A stretch of 64,000 nucleotides of DNA from JBBQXH01 sp963710975 (GCA_963710975.1 CAVQCG010000001.1:124001-188000), one strand, 5' to 3'. Counted from the stretch's first letter, positions 17,268 through 26,627 are shown. Numbers and translations: made by a program. The notes: generated by a model from the sequence alone, not told the origin.

Positions 17268-17688
17268 CTACTTGCGCTTGAACGTCCTCCCGTCGAGAAG
17301 CACCTTTCGATCCACGCCCCCCTGCCCGTGCACCGGTCGGTACCAACTAGCCGCAACGTCAGTTCCTGCCGCTAAGCGTGTACTTGTACGTCCCCGTCTT
17401 CCCCGGGCAGTACTTATCGCCCGAGAAGCGGATCGACGTGCCGGACAAGCGCCACTTCCCTCGCTGTACGTCCTCGCCGTTGTGGGTCACGCGGTAGACC
17501 CTGTTTGGTCTGAGGACGAGCGAGTACGGACCGCCGAGCGCACCGGCGTAGGTCGAGTAGGCCCCAACGAGAGGTGAACCAAGCGCGGTGTGCTGCATTC
17601 CCGTCGCGGCCGACGCCGCGGTTATCGCCACCGCGCCCACGGCAGCGAAGGCTGCGCTTCGCACGACGAAGCTGTGCAGACGCTCCAT
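17268..17688 (-). CDS. Secreted protein of unknown function, two frame breaks
   Basis: The N-terminus MERLHSFVVRSAAFAAVGAV leads into a hydrophobic, Ala-rich signal peptide of about 28 residues. The mature part ends its first frame at SGRN (17359). Translating on in shifted frames gives LTLRLVGTDRCTG, then GGVDRKVLLDGRTFKRK and a TAG at 17268-17270. So two one-base losses (near 17357 and in the G run near 17305) probably truncate a gene of about 139 aa. The pattern GxWxxSG...C..GTYxYxLSG..LTL resembles a widespread small secreted actinobacterial family. Function unknown. Confidence 0.6.
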
Positions 17689-17932
17689 CTGTGGGACGAC
17701 CAGCCTGGCAGATCGTCACATATGTGTCAGCTAAGCTCGCCGGTGCTGCTTCCCGGCGTATGGGGCGTGAGTACTGTTTCCTACCGGGAACTCGGACACC
17801 CCAGACGAACAGTGCGATAGCCGCCGTGATGAGAGCGCCGAAGAGGACGTCGAGCACCACGGAAGTGTCAGGCCCCGATCGGACGGGCCGTCCTGACGAT
17901 GGTTAGAAATCGAGCCGACAGACTCTTCCGCC

Positions 17933-18325
17933 TCAGGGAGCCACTCCCCTCTCGTACGGGCTCTCGGCCCAGCGGATCAGGATGCTCGGCGCCTGCCGGG
18001 TATACGGCCCGTCGAGGAGTTGCGCGAGGCTAGTGCGGCCGTCCTCCCTCGCCGGCCTGGCAGACAGCGGGAGCGCGAGCACCGTCTGCGCCTCCGTGGG
18101 TGTCACGTCACGCACCTCGCGCGTGTAGCGGCCGTGCCAGCGGAGACAGGCCCGCCCGTACAGGCGGGGCTCTTTCCTCGCGATCAGGGGGAGCAGCTCG
18201 AGCGCGTCACTGAGCGGAATCTCTCCGAGCTCGGCGCCGGCCGCCCGCGCCTGTAGAGCGTTGCCCCGGTCGAGTGCTCTTCTGAACTGCCCGTGCGGAG
18301 AACCCTGCGACGTCACCGAACACAT
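17933..18325 (-). CDS. Hypothetical helical protein
   Basis: 130 aa, no signal or membrane segment. The core RRALDRGNALQARAAGAELGE followed by SDALELLPLIARKEPRLY and CLRWHGRYTREV looks like a small helical family common in actinobacteria, but I know no function. It starts with ATG at 18325. It is part of the group of small genes between the tRNA-Arg gene and its decayed copy, and may be cargo of a former integration. Confidence 0.6.
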   Translation of the reverse strand: MCSVTSQGSPHGQFRRALDRGNALQARAAGAELGEIPLSDALELLPLIARKEPRLYGRACLRWHGRYTREVRDVTPTEAQTVLALPLSARPAREDGRTSLAQLLDGPYTRQAPSILIRWAESPYERGVAP

Positions 18326-18513
18326 GTTCCCATGACAAGGGACCCTTGCCTAGGGGGCCGTCCCCGCCTACTCTCAGCAGCTGAGTAGCTGGCGTCGCGA
18401 TGCCGGGCGCGCCGGACGGGATGGACCCAGCACGCGGCTGGGCGCACCCGACGCGCGGCGTCCGCCGACCGCCGCCACCTCGGCTCAGCCTGTTCGGCTA
18501 GCAGATCGTCTCG

Positions 18514-18678
18514 TCATCGTTCTTGACCGCGAACAGGGCCGTGGTAGAGCACGAACAGCTCGTAGAGGATGGCGAGCGTGAGGGCAGTCATCCGTACCGG
18601 CTTGTCGGGCTCCTCGCGGTTCCACCGTTCCAGCTTCTCCAGGACGAGACGGTCCGCTCTCCCTAGTCCTCGACTCAT
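18514..18678 (-). CDS. Small hypothetical protein
   Basis: 54 aa starting at an ATG (MSRGLGRADRLVLEKLERWN) in a frame that stays open further upstream, where the composition is unlike a protein. The Lys/Glu/Arg-rich N-terminal helix is followed by RMTALTLAILYELFVLYHG, a hydrophobic, possibly membrane-associated helix. No family recognised, and it could be spurious. No clear ribosome-binding site. Confidence 0.38.
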   Translation of the reverse strand: MSRGLGRADRLVLEKLERWNREEPDKPVRMTALTLAILYELFVLYHGPVRGQER

Positions 18679-18879
18679 CGCTGGTTGAACATACCAGCCC
18701 TTTACACCTGTATCAGCGCGCCAGCACAGCGTCGTGAGATCACACTGTGACGCCGAAGCAGCGCAGCTTGCCATCCGCGGTACTCGTGACAGATTCCCTG
18801 TAGGGTGCCGTCGTCTCGTGGGTCGGTCGCGTGTGGCCTGCGCCAGAAGTCAACGGGTTCCGAAACGAGGTGAGGGTGA

Positions 18880-19272
18880 GTGCTGGTTGCGAGTGACTAC
18901 CCGTTTCTCGATGTGTTCTGGACGATGCTTATTTTCTTCGTCTGGGTGGCCTGGTTCATGTTGTTGTTCAGGGTCATCGGAGACATCTTCCGCCGGACAG
19001 ACATCGGCGGCGGAGGCAAGACGCTCTGGATTATCTTCGTCATCCTCGTGCCGTTCCTCGGCATCTTCATCTACCTGATCGCGGACGGCAAAGGCATGGC
19101 CGAGCGCAGCGCCGAACGGGCGCAGGCAAGCCAGCAGCAGTACGACGACTACATGCGGAGCACCGCCTCGGGCGGCGGGGCGGCTGAGATCGAGAAGGGC
19201 AAGCAACTGCTTGACAGCGGCGCGATCACGCAGGCCGAGTTCGACCAGATCAAGCAGAAGGCACTCGCATAG
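18880..19272 (+). CDS. PLDc_N-type membrane protein with C-terminal SHOCT domain
   Basis: 130 aa. Two membrane helices (about residues 12-34 and 48-68) form the short PLDc_N-like module (FFVWVAWFMLLFRVIGDIFR, then VILVPFLGIFIYLIADG). The C-terminal residues 97-130 form a SHOCT motif (EIEKGKQLLDSGAITQAEFD). Such proteins are common in actinobacteria and of unknown role. The start is GTG at 18880 behind GAGGTGAGG. It lies between the tRNA-Arg gene and its decayed copy. Confidence 0.8.
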   Translation: MLVASDYPFLDVFWTMLIFFVWVAWFMLLFRVIGDIFRRTDIGGGGKTLWIIFVILVPFLGIFIYLIADGKGMAERSAERAQASQQQYDDYMRSTASGGGAAEIEKGKQLLDSGAITQAEFDQIKQKALA

Positions 19273-19445
19273 CCACGCCGCAGCAAAGCCGGGAGTTTAG
19301 GTAGCTCAACCATGCGGGATAGCGCAGGGGTGCGTGGTCGCCACGGTCGCCTGCGCCGCCCGATTGCCGCGCTCGCGAGGTCCCCGCGAGGTGACGGTTG
19401 CCTGGTGGGGGAGGTGAAGGTAAAACCGACGTCATCGAGCCTTAC

Positions 19446-19490
19446 AGCGGCCCCTACTTCGAATCTGCACGCGGAGCCACTCCTCCCGGA
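19446..19490 (+). repeat. Decayed copy of the tRNA-Arg(TCG) 3' half, possible att remnant
   Basis: ACTTCGAATCTGC matches the tRNA-Arg anticodon arm exactly. Next comes one mismatch, CGCGGAG, a 3-base loss in the T loop, and then an exact ACTCCTCCCGG. It has the same orientation as the tRNA gene 2.3 kb upstream. The damaged T arm and acceptor rule out a working tRNA. A tRNA 3'-end direct repeat is the usual footprint of an integrated element, but no integrase remains between the copies. Confidence 0.65.
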
Positions 19491-19545
19491 TCCTGTGCGA
19501 ACGACGGTCAGGGTTGTCGCTCCGCGACCGGTGACGGCGGAGGCG

Positions 19546-19965
19546 TCAGGCCGGAGGGCCGTCGGGCATGGCGCCGAGCTGCTGCATCATCGTCATCGTG
19601 TCGAAAACTCCCCAGTGCTCGCGCGCGAGCCCGTCGTCGCCGAAGCGGATGATGTCGATGAGTTGTACGTCGACGGCCTTACCCGTTGCCGGCATGCCCA
19701 TGAACTCGCCCTTATGGATCCCGGTCCACCTGGCGCGGGCGACGACCTTGTCGCCGCTCGTCAGCACGTCCTCTGCGTCGATCCTCAGGTCGGGGAACGC
19801 TGCGACGTACATCCCGAAGAAGGCTTTGACTCCCTCCTTCGTCGGCGAGAGGCCCGGCAACTCCTCGTGCTCGACGAAGTCGTCGGCGAGCACGTCGCAG
19901 AAGCCATCGACGTCCCCGGCGTTGAGCAGGTCGTACATACGCCGCATCGTGGCTGCATGATCCAT
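19546..19965 (-). CDS. SnoaL-like / ester cyclase family protein
   Basis: 139 aa NTF2-like fold. It shows the typical helix MRRMYDLLNAGDVDGFCDVL, then DDFVEHEELPG, the AAFPDLRIDAEDVLTSGDKV strand pair, and IDIIRFGDDGLAREHWGVFD at the end. The family includes polyketide cyclases and many small hydrolases or isomerases; the substrate is unknown. The ATG follows GAGGAGGAGAACG, a strong ribosome-binding site. Confidence 0.85.
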   Translation of the reverse strand: MDHAATMRRMYDLLNAGDVDGFCDVLADDFVEHEELPGLSPTKEGVKAFFGMYVAAFPDLRIDAEDVLTSGDKVVARARWTGIHKGEFMGMPATGKAVDVQLIDIIRFGDDGLAREHWGVFDTMTMMQQLGAMPDGPPA

Positions 19966-20153
19966 CGTTCTCCTCCTCAGGCTGTGATGCGCCGATCATA
20001 CTCTGGTCGATCTAACGCTGATCCGGCCGCCCGTCGAGCGAAAACACGGGCGGTTTCGCGGTTGCCCGGCGGCCCGTGCCGTTCACTTCGTCCTCGAACT
20101 CGGCAGTGGGGCCAAATCCCTCGAACGGGGTACCCCTGCCGCTGACGGGCTCC

Positions 20154-20366
20154 TCAGCGGCGGTTGCGGTCGTGCGGTCCGGGGAAGAGGATGTCGGCTA
20201 CTCCCACAGCGGGATGAAAGTCGAGGAGCTGGCTGAGACGCTTGCGGAGTGTCACGCGAGGCTCGCCCGCGTCCTGCGCCTGCGAGGAAGCCGCTTCGCC
20301 GGCCGAGCCGACGCGTTCGACGCGATGCGCGGCGGCAGGCGTCTCGGGAACCACGGTCTGGGTCAT
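20154..20366 (-). CDS. Hypothetical 70-aa protein coupled to the histidine kinase
   Basis: Starts with ATG overlapping the kinase stop as ATGA. The sequence MTQTVVPETPAAAHRVERVG is followed by a low-complexity Ala/Gly/Ser stretch, then RKRLSQLLDFHPAVGVADIL. No membrane span or known domain. The coupling is the main support, and a chance frame in GC-rich DNA cannot be excluded. The 190 bases between it and the SnoaL gene hold nothing I can name. Confidence 0.4.
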   Translation of the reverse strand: MTQTVVPETPAAAHRVERVGSAGEAASSQAQDAGEPRVTLRKRLSQLLDFHPAVGVADILFPGPHDRNRR

Positions 20367-22186
20367 CTGGGTCCTGTCGGCTGCGCGAGCCGGTGGCTTG
20401 ACCCCCCGTTCGAGGTGACCGCGCCGTGGCTCCCGCTCCCAGAGGCCTCCGCGGCGCCCGCGACGCGAGGGAGGTCGACCCTGAAGGTCGTCCCAGCGCC
20501 GAGTTCGCTCGTCACGCGCACGCTGCCGCCATGCGCGTCGACGATCGCCTTCGTGATCGTCAACCCGAGCCCGGTACCCGGAAGCTGACGCTCGGTGGCA
20601 CTGGACGCGCGGAAGAACCGGTCGAACAGCCGGTCGACCTCGTCGGCCGGGATGCCGATCCCGGTGTCTGAGACCTCGAGCAGGGCTCGGCCATCCTCAC
20701 TCCACGCTCGGACCGTGACAGAGCCACCCTCTTGCGTGAACTTGAGCGCGTTCGAGACGAGGTTGTCGCACAGCTGACCGAGGCGGTCCGGGTCGGCGTA
20801 GAGCCTCACGGGCCCGTGAACCTCGGCCTGGAGCTCGATCCGCTGCGCTCGTGCCCTCGGCCCGAGACCCTGGACCGCGTCCTCCACGACCTGGCCGAGA
20901 TCCGCCTCGCGCATCTCGAGCTCGAGCTTGCCGGCCTGAAGTCGCGCCAGGAAGAGCAGGTCGTCGACCATGCGGAGCAGCCGATCGCCGTTTCTCCGGA
21001 TGATCTCGAGGAAGCGGCGGCGGTCTTCGGGATCCTCGTCGTCCTCCTCGATCAGGAGCTCGGTGTACCCCGTGATCGAGGTGAGCGGCGTCCGCAGGTC
21101 ATGTGAGATGAGCGAGATGAACTCGTCCTTGGCCCTGTCGAGCTCGCGCAGCCGGTCGTTCTGCTCCGCGAGGAGACGCTGGGTCGCCTCGGCTTCCGCC
21201 CGCGCAAGCCGCTCCTCCTCACGAAGGCGCTCCGAGTCGCGTACGAGCGCCGCCATGCGGGCGAGGACGAGGAGCACGAGGGCCGTGGTGGCTGCGAAAA
21301 CGAACGCGTCGATCTCGCCACCGCCCCAGAGCCCCCAGGCGAGCGTGGCCGGGACGGAGGCCGCCGCCAGGGTCATCACCCCGACGCCGAACGGTGTCAG
21401 GCGGGTGTCCCCCTGCGCCAGTTCGGTGGAGAGGCGGCGCATCGACGGGTGCAGGGCTCCAGCGCCCCAGCAGACGTAGACGAGCGTGTAGGCGGCGTCG
21501 AGCCACGCGTAGTACTCGTTCGCACCGCCTACCCCGTAGTAGACGATGTCAGCGACGAGCATCAGGCCGACGCCGGCCACGAACAGCCGGAACGCGGCGT
21601 TGCGCCACGCCGGGGTGATCAGGAGGCGGGAGAGGAGCACGACGAGAGCCAGGTCGGCACACGGGTAGGCAACGAGAACGGCACTCTCGAGCGAGGCTCC
21701 GGTCTCGGTGAACGGCTGGATGAGGAACGCCCACGTCGGTACCGCGAAGCCAATAGCGATGACGGCGGCGTCGATCGTCGCCAGCCGGCCCTGCGCCCGG
21801 CCGAGCGGGCGGAGGAGCAGCACGCCGCCGGCGATCAGGAGCGGGTACCCCGCGAGGTACAGCCAGTCCGCGGCCGACGGAAACGGCGCCTCCTCCCCGC
21901 TGATCGTGTACGAGCCCCAGACGACGTCGCCGAGTGCGAACATGAGCGCGCCTGCCGCGATCAGGAACCAGGGAAGTGCCGGACGGGGTCGATTCAGCCG
22001 GATTCCTACGAGGATCGCGAGGACGGCGAGGAATCCGACAGCCGTGGACGTGACGACCTTGCCGGTTCCCGCGGGGAGCGCGTAGTAGACACCGGCTTCG
22101 AGGGCGCCGAGTGCAAAGAACGCGAGCCACAGCCAGCGCGACACCAGCCCGCGGGCTGCCCCGGGCGCGACAATCGAGATGCTCAT
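20363..22186 (-). CDS. Membrane-bound sensor histidine kinase
   Basis: 607 aa. The N-terminal half has about nine membrane helices (residues 15-310) with little extracellular sequence, suggesting that sensing happens in or at the membrane. A coiled-coil (RLREEERLARAEAEATQRLL) leads to the HisKA domain with phospho-acceptor in SLISHDLRTPLTSITGY. The N box is LCDNLVSNALKF, the G1 box DTGIGIP and the G2 region GTGLGLTI. No response regulator is adjacent, so it is an orphan kinase. The last 35 residues are disordered. Confidence 0.92.
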   Translation of the reverse strand: MSISIVAPGAARGLVSRWLWLAFFALGALEAGVYYALPAGTGKVVTSTAVGFLAVLAILVGIRLNRPRPALPWFLIAAGALMFALGDVVWGSYTISGEEAPFPSAADWLYLAGYPLLIAGGVLLLRPLGRAQGRLATIDAAVIAIGFAVPTWAFLIQPFTETGASLESAVLVAYPCADLALVVLLSRLLITPAWRNAAFRLFVAGVGLMLVADIVYYGVGGANEYYAWLDAAYTLVYVCWGAGALHPSMRRLSTELAQGDTRLTPFGVGVMTLAAASVPATLAWGLWGGGEIDAFVFAATTALVLLVLARMAALVRDSERLREEERLARAEAEATQRLLAEQNDRLRELDRAKDEFISLISHDLRTPLTSITGYTELLIEEDDEDPEDRRRFLEIIRRNGDRLLRMVDDLLFLARLQAGKLELEMREADLGQVVEDAVQGLGPRARAQRIELQAEVHGPVRLYADPDRLGQLCDNLVSNALKFTQEGGSVTVRAWSEDGRALLEVSDTGIGIPADEVDRLFDRFFRASSATERQLPGTGLGLTITKAIVDAHGGSVRVTSELGAGTTFRVDLPRVAGAAEASGSGSHGAVTSNGGSSHRLAQPTGPR

Positions 22187-22514
22187 CGACTACGTAATCG
22201 GCAGGATCGCTACGTCGCTAGAGCAGGGAAGCGCATCGTCCGACCAGACCACGCACGAATCATCCCGACGGAAGGGCAGCAGCGCAGGACCGGTTCAGAC
22301 CGCCAGGCGATCGGGAGCGAGCAGTCTCAACAACCCGGCCAGGGGTCGCCCGACCCCGCCACGCGGTCCCGGGCGGGACAGATCTGCGAAGTCCGTTCTG
22401 TCCGTCGCCCGGAGCCACGGGGTGGGATCGGCGACTCCTCGAGGGCGCGAAACGCAACGCCCTCCTCCCGGGAGTGCCCGGTTGAGGCTAGATCGATCGG
22501 ACGCACACCGTTGG
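22187..22514. other. Intergenic stretch without recognisable features
   Basis: 328 bases between the histidine kinase start and the 3' end of the small membrane protein gene. All frames here are short or compositionally unlike proteins. I see no tRNA, riboswitch or hairpin repeat. It must contain the promoter of the histidine kinase, but no clear -35/-10 pair stands out. Confidence 0.5.
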
Positions 22515-22913
22515 TTACCGGCGTTCGCCGGCGTCGTCTCTGAGACCGTAGACGGTGAGGCCGTAGGCGATCAGCAGGCAGACGATGATGACGATCAGGC
22601 TGTGGATCGGGTAGACGAAGAGCCAGAACATGTTCACAACCGCAGCGACGACGGCGACTGCTATCCCGACGAGCACCGCCCAGGGCGCGCGGTTGAAGAT
22701 CGCGATCCCGGCGACGAGGAGCACGACGCCGACGATCAGGTAGAACCATCCCCACGCTTCGAGGTTGTTGTCCCAGAAGATCGTGTCGAACGCCGTGTCC
22801 TGAGCGCCGATCGCGCGGATGCCGTTCACGATGTCGAACAGTCCGGCAATGATGAGCAGGATCCCGGCGAAGACGACCCAGCCGTATCCCTCGCGACTAC
22901 GAGCTGCCTCCAT
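22515..22913 (-). CDS. DUF7144-type four-helix membrane protein
   Basis: 132 aa with four membrane helices: YGWVVFAGILLIIAGLFDIV, then WGWFYLIVGVVLLVAGIAIF, PWAVLVGIAVAVVAAVVNMF and SLIVIIVCLLIAYGLTVYGL. The opening GYGWVVFAGILL..AGLFDIVNGI is typical of a small actinobacterial membrane family with no known function. The start is ATG after GGGAGGGAAA. Upstream, a CCGGGCCTTTGCCCGG hairpin lies in the divergent region shared with the DUF2252 gene. Confidence 0.8.
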   Translation of the reverse strand: MEAARSREGYGWVVFAGILLIIAGLFDIVNGIRAIGAQDTAFDTIFWDNNLEAWGWFYLIVGVVLLVAGIAIFNRAPWAVLVGIAVAVVAAVVNMFWLFVYPIHSLIVIIVCLLIAYGLTVYGLRDDAGERR

Positions 22914-23137
22914 TTTCCCTCCCTTTGGTCGTAACGCTCCGGGCCTTTGCCCGGCGACGTGGTTGTTCTTCTTGCGGGCGCCTGTCCCTGCCCCGGCGTC
23001 CGCCCACGGCCCATCGTGCCGTCGGTCCGCTGCCTCTCTGCCCGATGCCTCTGAGATGGCAACCAGGGAACGTCGGGGCGCCGGAAGGGAACTGAAACAG
23101 AGACAATGCCTCCTCCAAGGAGCCCAGACAGGAGGTC

Positions 23138-24514
23138 ATGGTGGCGGTGGACACGACGCTCATCCCGACGATCGAGGAGCAGTACGAGGCGGGACGAGCA
23201 CGTCGCAAAGAGGCGCCGCGCGCGAGCCACGCGGTCTACGAGCCCTCAGCCGAGCGCCCCGATCCGATCGGGATCCTCGAGGAGCAGGCGAAGACACGCG
23301 TGCCCGAGCTCGTCCCGATCCGCTACGGCCGCATGGCCCCGACACCGTTCACGTTTCTGCGCGGGGCCGCCGCGGTGATGGCGTACGACCTGTCCACCAC
23401 ACCCACGAGCGGAATCCGTGTCGAGGCCTGCGGTGACTGCCACCTGTCGAACTTCGGGTTTTTCGCGACACCCGAGCGGAACCTCGTCTTCGACCTGAAC
23501 GACTTCGACGAGACGCTGCCCGCTCCGTTCGAATGGGACATCAAGCGCCTCGCGGCCAGCCAGATCATCGCGGGCCGCTCGCTGGGCCTGACACGAGCCC
23601 AGTGGCGGGCAGCCGTCAAGGCCGGCGCGCAGTTCTACCGCTCGAAGATGCACGACTACACGCCGATGGGGCACCTCGACACGTGGTATGCGCGCCTCGA
23701 CGTCCAGAATGCCGACGAGGTGGTGAAGCTGACGCCGCAGGCGAGAAGGCGCCTCGAGGCGGCTGTGCGAAAGGCGCAGAAGCGGACGAGCCTCCACGCG
23801 CTGCTGAAGTTCACCGAGCAAGTGAACGGCACCTACCGGATCAAGAACAACCCGCCGCTCATCGAACGCGTCGACGTCGGCGATGTCGAACAGTGGGTCG
23901 AGACGGCATGGACTCAGATGGCCGACTCGATGGGTCTCCTGCGAAACCGGCTGCTCGACCGCTACCGGTTCCTCGACATCGCCCTCAAGGTCGTCGGCGT
24001 CGGCAGCGTCGGCACGCGGGCCTACATGGTCTTGATGATGGGGAAGGACGACCAGGACCCGCTCTTCCTGCAGTACAAGCAGGCGGAGGCATCGGTGCTC
24101 GAGCCGTACGCCGGCGCAAGCGAGTACCCGAACCACGGCCAGCGCGTCGTGTGCGGCCAGCATCTGACGCAGGCGGCCAGCGACATCTTCCTGGGCTGGC
24201 TCTACAACCCCTTTGGCCAGCACAATCACTACTACTTCCGTCAGCTGCGCGACATGAAGGGCGGGATCGACGTCGACGGGCTCGGGCCCACCCGCTTCAG
24301 GCTCTACGCGGAAGCGTGCGGTGCCGCGCTCGCGCGTGCCCATGCCCGCTCGGGTCAGGCGGCGACGATCGCCGGATATCTCGGGCGCAGCGACACGTTC
24401 GACCGGGCGATCGTCGAGTTCGCAGAGGCGTACGCCGACCAGACCGAGCGCGACCACGCAGCACTCCTCGAGGCCATCCGATCGGGGAAGATCGAGGCAC
24501 TCGAAGGGATCTAG
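23138..24514 (+). CDS. DUF2252 family protein (kinase-like fold)
   Basis: 458 aa. The motifs RYGRMAPTPFTFLRGAA, ACGDCHLSNFGFFATPERN and FDLNDFDETLPAPFEWDIKR are those of DUF2252, whose HxDxHxxN-like pattern is reminiscent of aminoglycoside phosphotransferase-type kinases. The biochemical role is not established. The ATG follows GGAGG by 3 bases. It heads a plus-strand operon with transketolase and glucose-6-phosphate isomerase, so a link to carbohydrate metabolism is possible but inferred. Confidence 0.88.
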   Translation: MVAVDTTLIPTIEEQYEAGRARRKEAPRASHAVYEPSAERPDPIGILEEQAKTRVPELVPIRYGRMAPTPFTFLRGAAAVMAYDLSTTPTSGIRVEACGDCHLSNFGFFATPERNLVFDLNDFDETLPAPFEWDIKRLAASQIIAGRSLGLTRAQWRAAVKAGAQFYRSKMHDYTPMGHLDTWYARLDVQNADEVVKLTPQARRRLEAAVRKAQKRTSLHALLKFTEQVNGTYRIKNNPPLIERVDVGDVEQWVETAWTQMADSMGLLRNRLLDRYRFLDIALKVVGVGSVGTRAYMVLMMGKDDQDPLFLQYKQAEASVLEPYAGASEYPNHGQRVVCGQHLTQAASDIFLGWLYNPFGQHNHYYFRQLRDMKGGIDVDGLGPTRFRLYAEACGAALARAHARSGQAATIAGYLGRSDTFDRAIVEFAEAYADQTERDHAALLEAIRSGKIEALEGI

Positions 24515-24532
24515 ATCAAGGGAGGAGACTCG

Positions 24533-26611
24533 ATGGCGACCACGGCGAGCGGCGATGCCGCCCTCGATGCCCGTTGCATCGACACCATCCGGACGCTCTG
24601 CATCGACGCGATCCAGGCGGCGAACTCGGGTCACCCGGGCACGCCGATCGGCATCGCGCCGGTCACGTACACGCTCTGGCAGCGGTTTCTCCGATTCGAC
24701 CCGCTCGATCCGATCTGGCCCAATCGTGACCGTTTCGTGCTGTCGTGCGGGCACGCCTCCACGCTCCTCTGGTCGATGCTGCACCTCACCGGCGTCCACG
24801 CCGTCGACCCCGACTACGAGGTCCTGGGGCGGGCCGCCGTCTCGCTGGACGACCTGAAGAGCTTCAGGCAGCTCGACTCGAAGTGCCCGGGCCATCCCGA
24901 GTACCGGTGGACGAGCGGCGTCGAGGCGACCACGGGCCCCCTCGGGGCGGGTGTGGCCACGTCGGTCGGAATGGCCGTCGCGAGTCAGTGGCTGGGCGCG
25001 CGGTACAACCGCGACGGCCAGACCCTGTTCGACTTCGACGTCTACGCGCAGGCAGGCGACGGCTGCATGATGGAAGGCATCGCGTCCGAAGCAGCGTCGT
25101 TCGCGGCCCACCAGCGCCTGGCGAACCTCTGCTGGATCTACGACTCGAACCGCGTCACGATCGAGGGGCACACCGACATCACCTTCACCGAGGACGTGGC
25201 CGCGCGCTTCATCGCCTACGGGTGGAACGTCGCCGGCGTCGCCGACGCGAACAACCTGGAGCAGGTGGCGCGGGCCCTCCACTCGTTCAAGGCCGAGCAC
25301 GAGCGGCCCACGCTGATCGTCGTCCACAGCCATATCGGCTACGGCACACCCGTCGAGGACACGGCAAAGGCGCACGGCGAGCCGCTCGGCCCTGAGGGGG
25401 TCAAGGCGACGAAGCGCTTCCTCGGCTGGCCCGAGGACGCGGAGTTCCTCGTCCCGGACGGGGTGTACCAGCACTTCGCCGACGGCATCGGCGCCCGGGG
25501 AAAGCAGGTGCGCGAGGAGTGGGAGACGGCGTTCGAGCAGTACCGGGCGACGTACCCGGAGCTCGCGAACGAGATCGAGCTGATGCAGCGACGCGACCTG
25601 CCAGAAGGGTGGGACAGCGAGATTCCCACCTTCCCGGCGGATGAGAAGGGGGTCGCGAGTCGCGACTCCTCCGGTCAGGTGCTGAATGCGGTTGCGAAGG
25701 GCGTGCCCTGGCTTCTGGGAGGCGCCGCAGACCTGGCGCCGTCGACGAAGACCCGCCTGACGTTCGACGGGACAGGTGACTTCGAGCCCGGCGACCGAGG
25801 CGGGCGCAATTTCCACTTCGGGATCCGCGAGCACGCCGCCGCGGCGATCGCCAACGGAATGTCGCTCTCGAAGCTGAGGCCATTCTGGTCCGGCTTCCTG
25901 ATCTTCTCCGACTACGCGCGGGGTGCGATCCGGCTCTCGGCGGTGATGGAGATCCCGACCATCCACGTCTTCACGCACGACTCGATCGGCGTCGGCGAGG
26001 ACGGGCCGACGCACCAGCCGGTCGAACATCTCGTCTCTCTCCGGGCTATTCCGAGCCTGCTCGTCTTCCGCCCCGCCGATGCGAACGAAGTGGCCGAGAC
26101 ATGGCGGATCGTGACGGCGCTCCGGCGCGAGCCGGCAGTTCTGATCCTCTCGCGTCAGGCGCTTCCGACCGTCGACCGGTCCGTGCTCGCACCCGCTTCG
26201 GGCGTCGCACAGGGCGCGTACGTGCTTGCCGACGTCGACGGCGGGAAGCCCGACGTGATCCTCATGGCGACCGGGTCCGAGGTCTCACTCGCGCTCTCCG
26301 CCCGCGACGAGCTCGCCGCCGAAGGCATCCGCGCGCGCGTCGTCAGCATGCCGTGCTGGGAGCTCTTCGACCGCCAGCCGCAGGCGTACCGCGACGACGT
26401 CCTGCCCCCGGCGGTGAAGGCCCGGGTTGCCATCGAGGAGGCCTCGACACTCGGCTGGGATCGATACGTCGGCGACGGCGGCGCGGTCGTCGGGATGCAC
26501 ACGTTCGGCGCCTCGGCGCCGCTGAAGGAGCTCGTCAAGAAGTTCGGGTTCACCCCGGACGCGATTACGGAGGTCGCGCGCGGGCGTGTCGCGGCCGCCT
26601 GCAACGCCTAG
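24533..26611 (+). CDS. tkt: Transketolase
   Basis: TPP enzyme of the pentose phosphate pathway, 692 aa. The N-terminus contains IQAANSGHPGTPIG, the TPP motif is GDGCMMEGIASEAASFA, and the pyrimidine-domain catalytic Glu lies in FHFGIREHAAAAIANGM. The transketolase signature GEDGPTHQPVEHL is present, and DSNRVTIEGHT is typical. The ATG follows GGGAGGAG. It lies 18 bases after DUF2252 and is followed by the damaged transaldolase and pgi. Confidence 0.96.
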   Translation: MATTASGDAALDARCIDTIRTLCIDAIQAANSGHPGTPIGIAPVTYTLWQRFLRFDPLDPIWPNRDRFVLSCGHASTLLWSMLHLTGVHAVDPDYEVLGRAAVSLDDLKSFRQLDSKCPGHPEYRWTSGVEATTGPLGAGVATSVGMAVASQWLGARYNRDGQTLFDFDVYAQAGDGCMMEGIASEAASFAAHQRLANLCWIYDSNRVTIEGHTDITFTEDVAARFIAYGWNVAGVADANNLEQVARALHSFKAEHERPTLIVVHSHIGYGTPVEDTAKAHGEPLGPEGVKATKRFLGWPEDAEFLVPDGVYQHFADGIGARGKQVREEWETAFEQYRATYPELANEIELMQRRDLPEGWDSEIPTFPADEKGVASRDSSGQVLNAVAKGVPWLLGGAADLAPSTKTRLTFDGTGDFEPGDRGGRNFHFGIREHAAAAIANGMSLSKLRPFWSGFLIFSDYARGAIRLSAVMEIPTIHVFTHDSIGVGEDGPTHQPVEHLVSLRAIPSLLVFRPADANEVAETWRIVTALRREPAVLILSRQALPTVDRSVLAPASGVAQGAYVLADVDGGKPDVILMATGSEVSLALSARDELAAEGIRARVVSMPCWELFDRQPQAYRDDVLPPAVKARVAIEEASTLGWDRYVGDGGAVVGMHTFGASAPLKELVKKFGFTPDAITEVARGRVAAACNA

Positions 26612-26627
26612 AGACCAACGGGAGGGA

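Noticed and set aside
17690..17860. Short minus-strand frame starting MVLDVLFGALITAAIALFVW
   Set aside because: It has a plausible membrane helix, but the frame runs on into the next gene, no ribosome-binding site is visible and no family is recognised. Support is too weak.
19446..19490. A second functional tRNA-Arg
   Set aside because: The T loop has lost three bases and the acceptor stem cannot form, so only a remnant is claimed.
23246..26029. A 927-codon open frame on the minus strand opposite DUF2252 and transketolase
   Set aside because: It is antisense to two genes with clear family motifs, and its translation is rich in Arg/Val/Asp with no recognisable domain. It is a GC-bias shadow.
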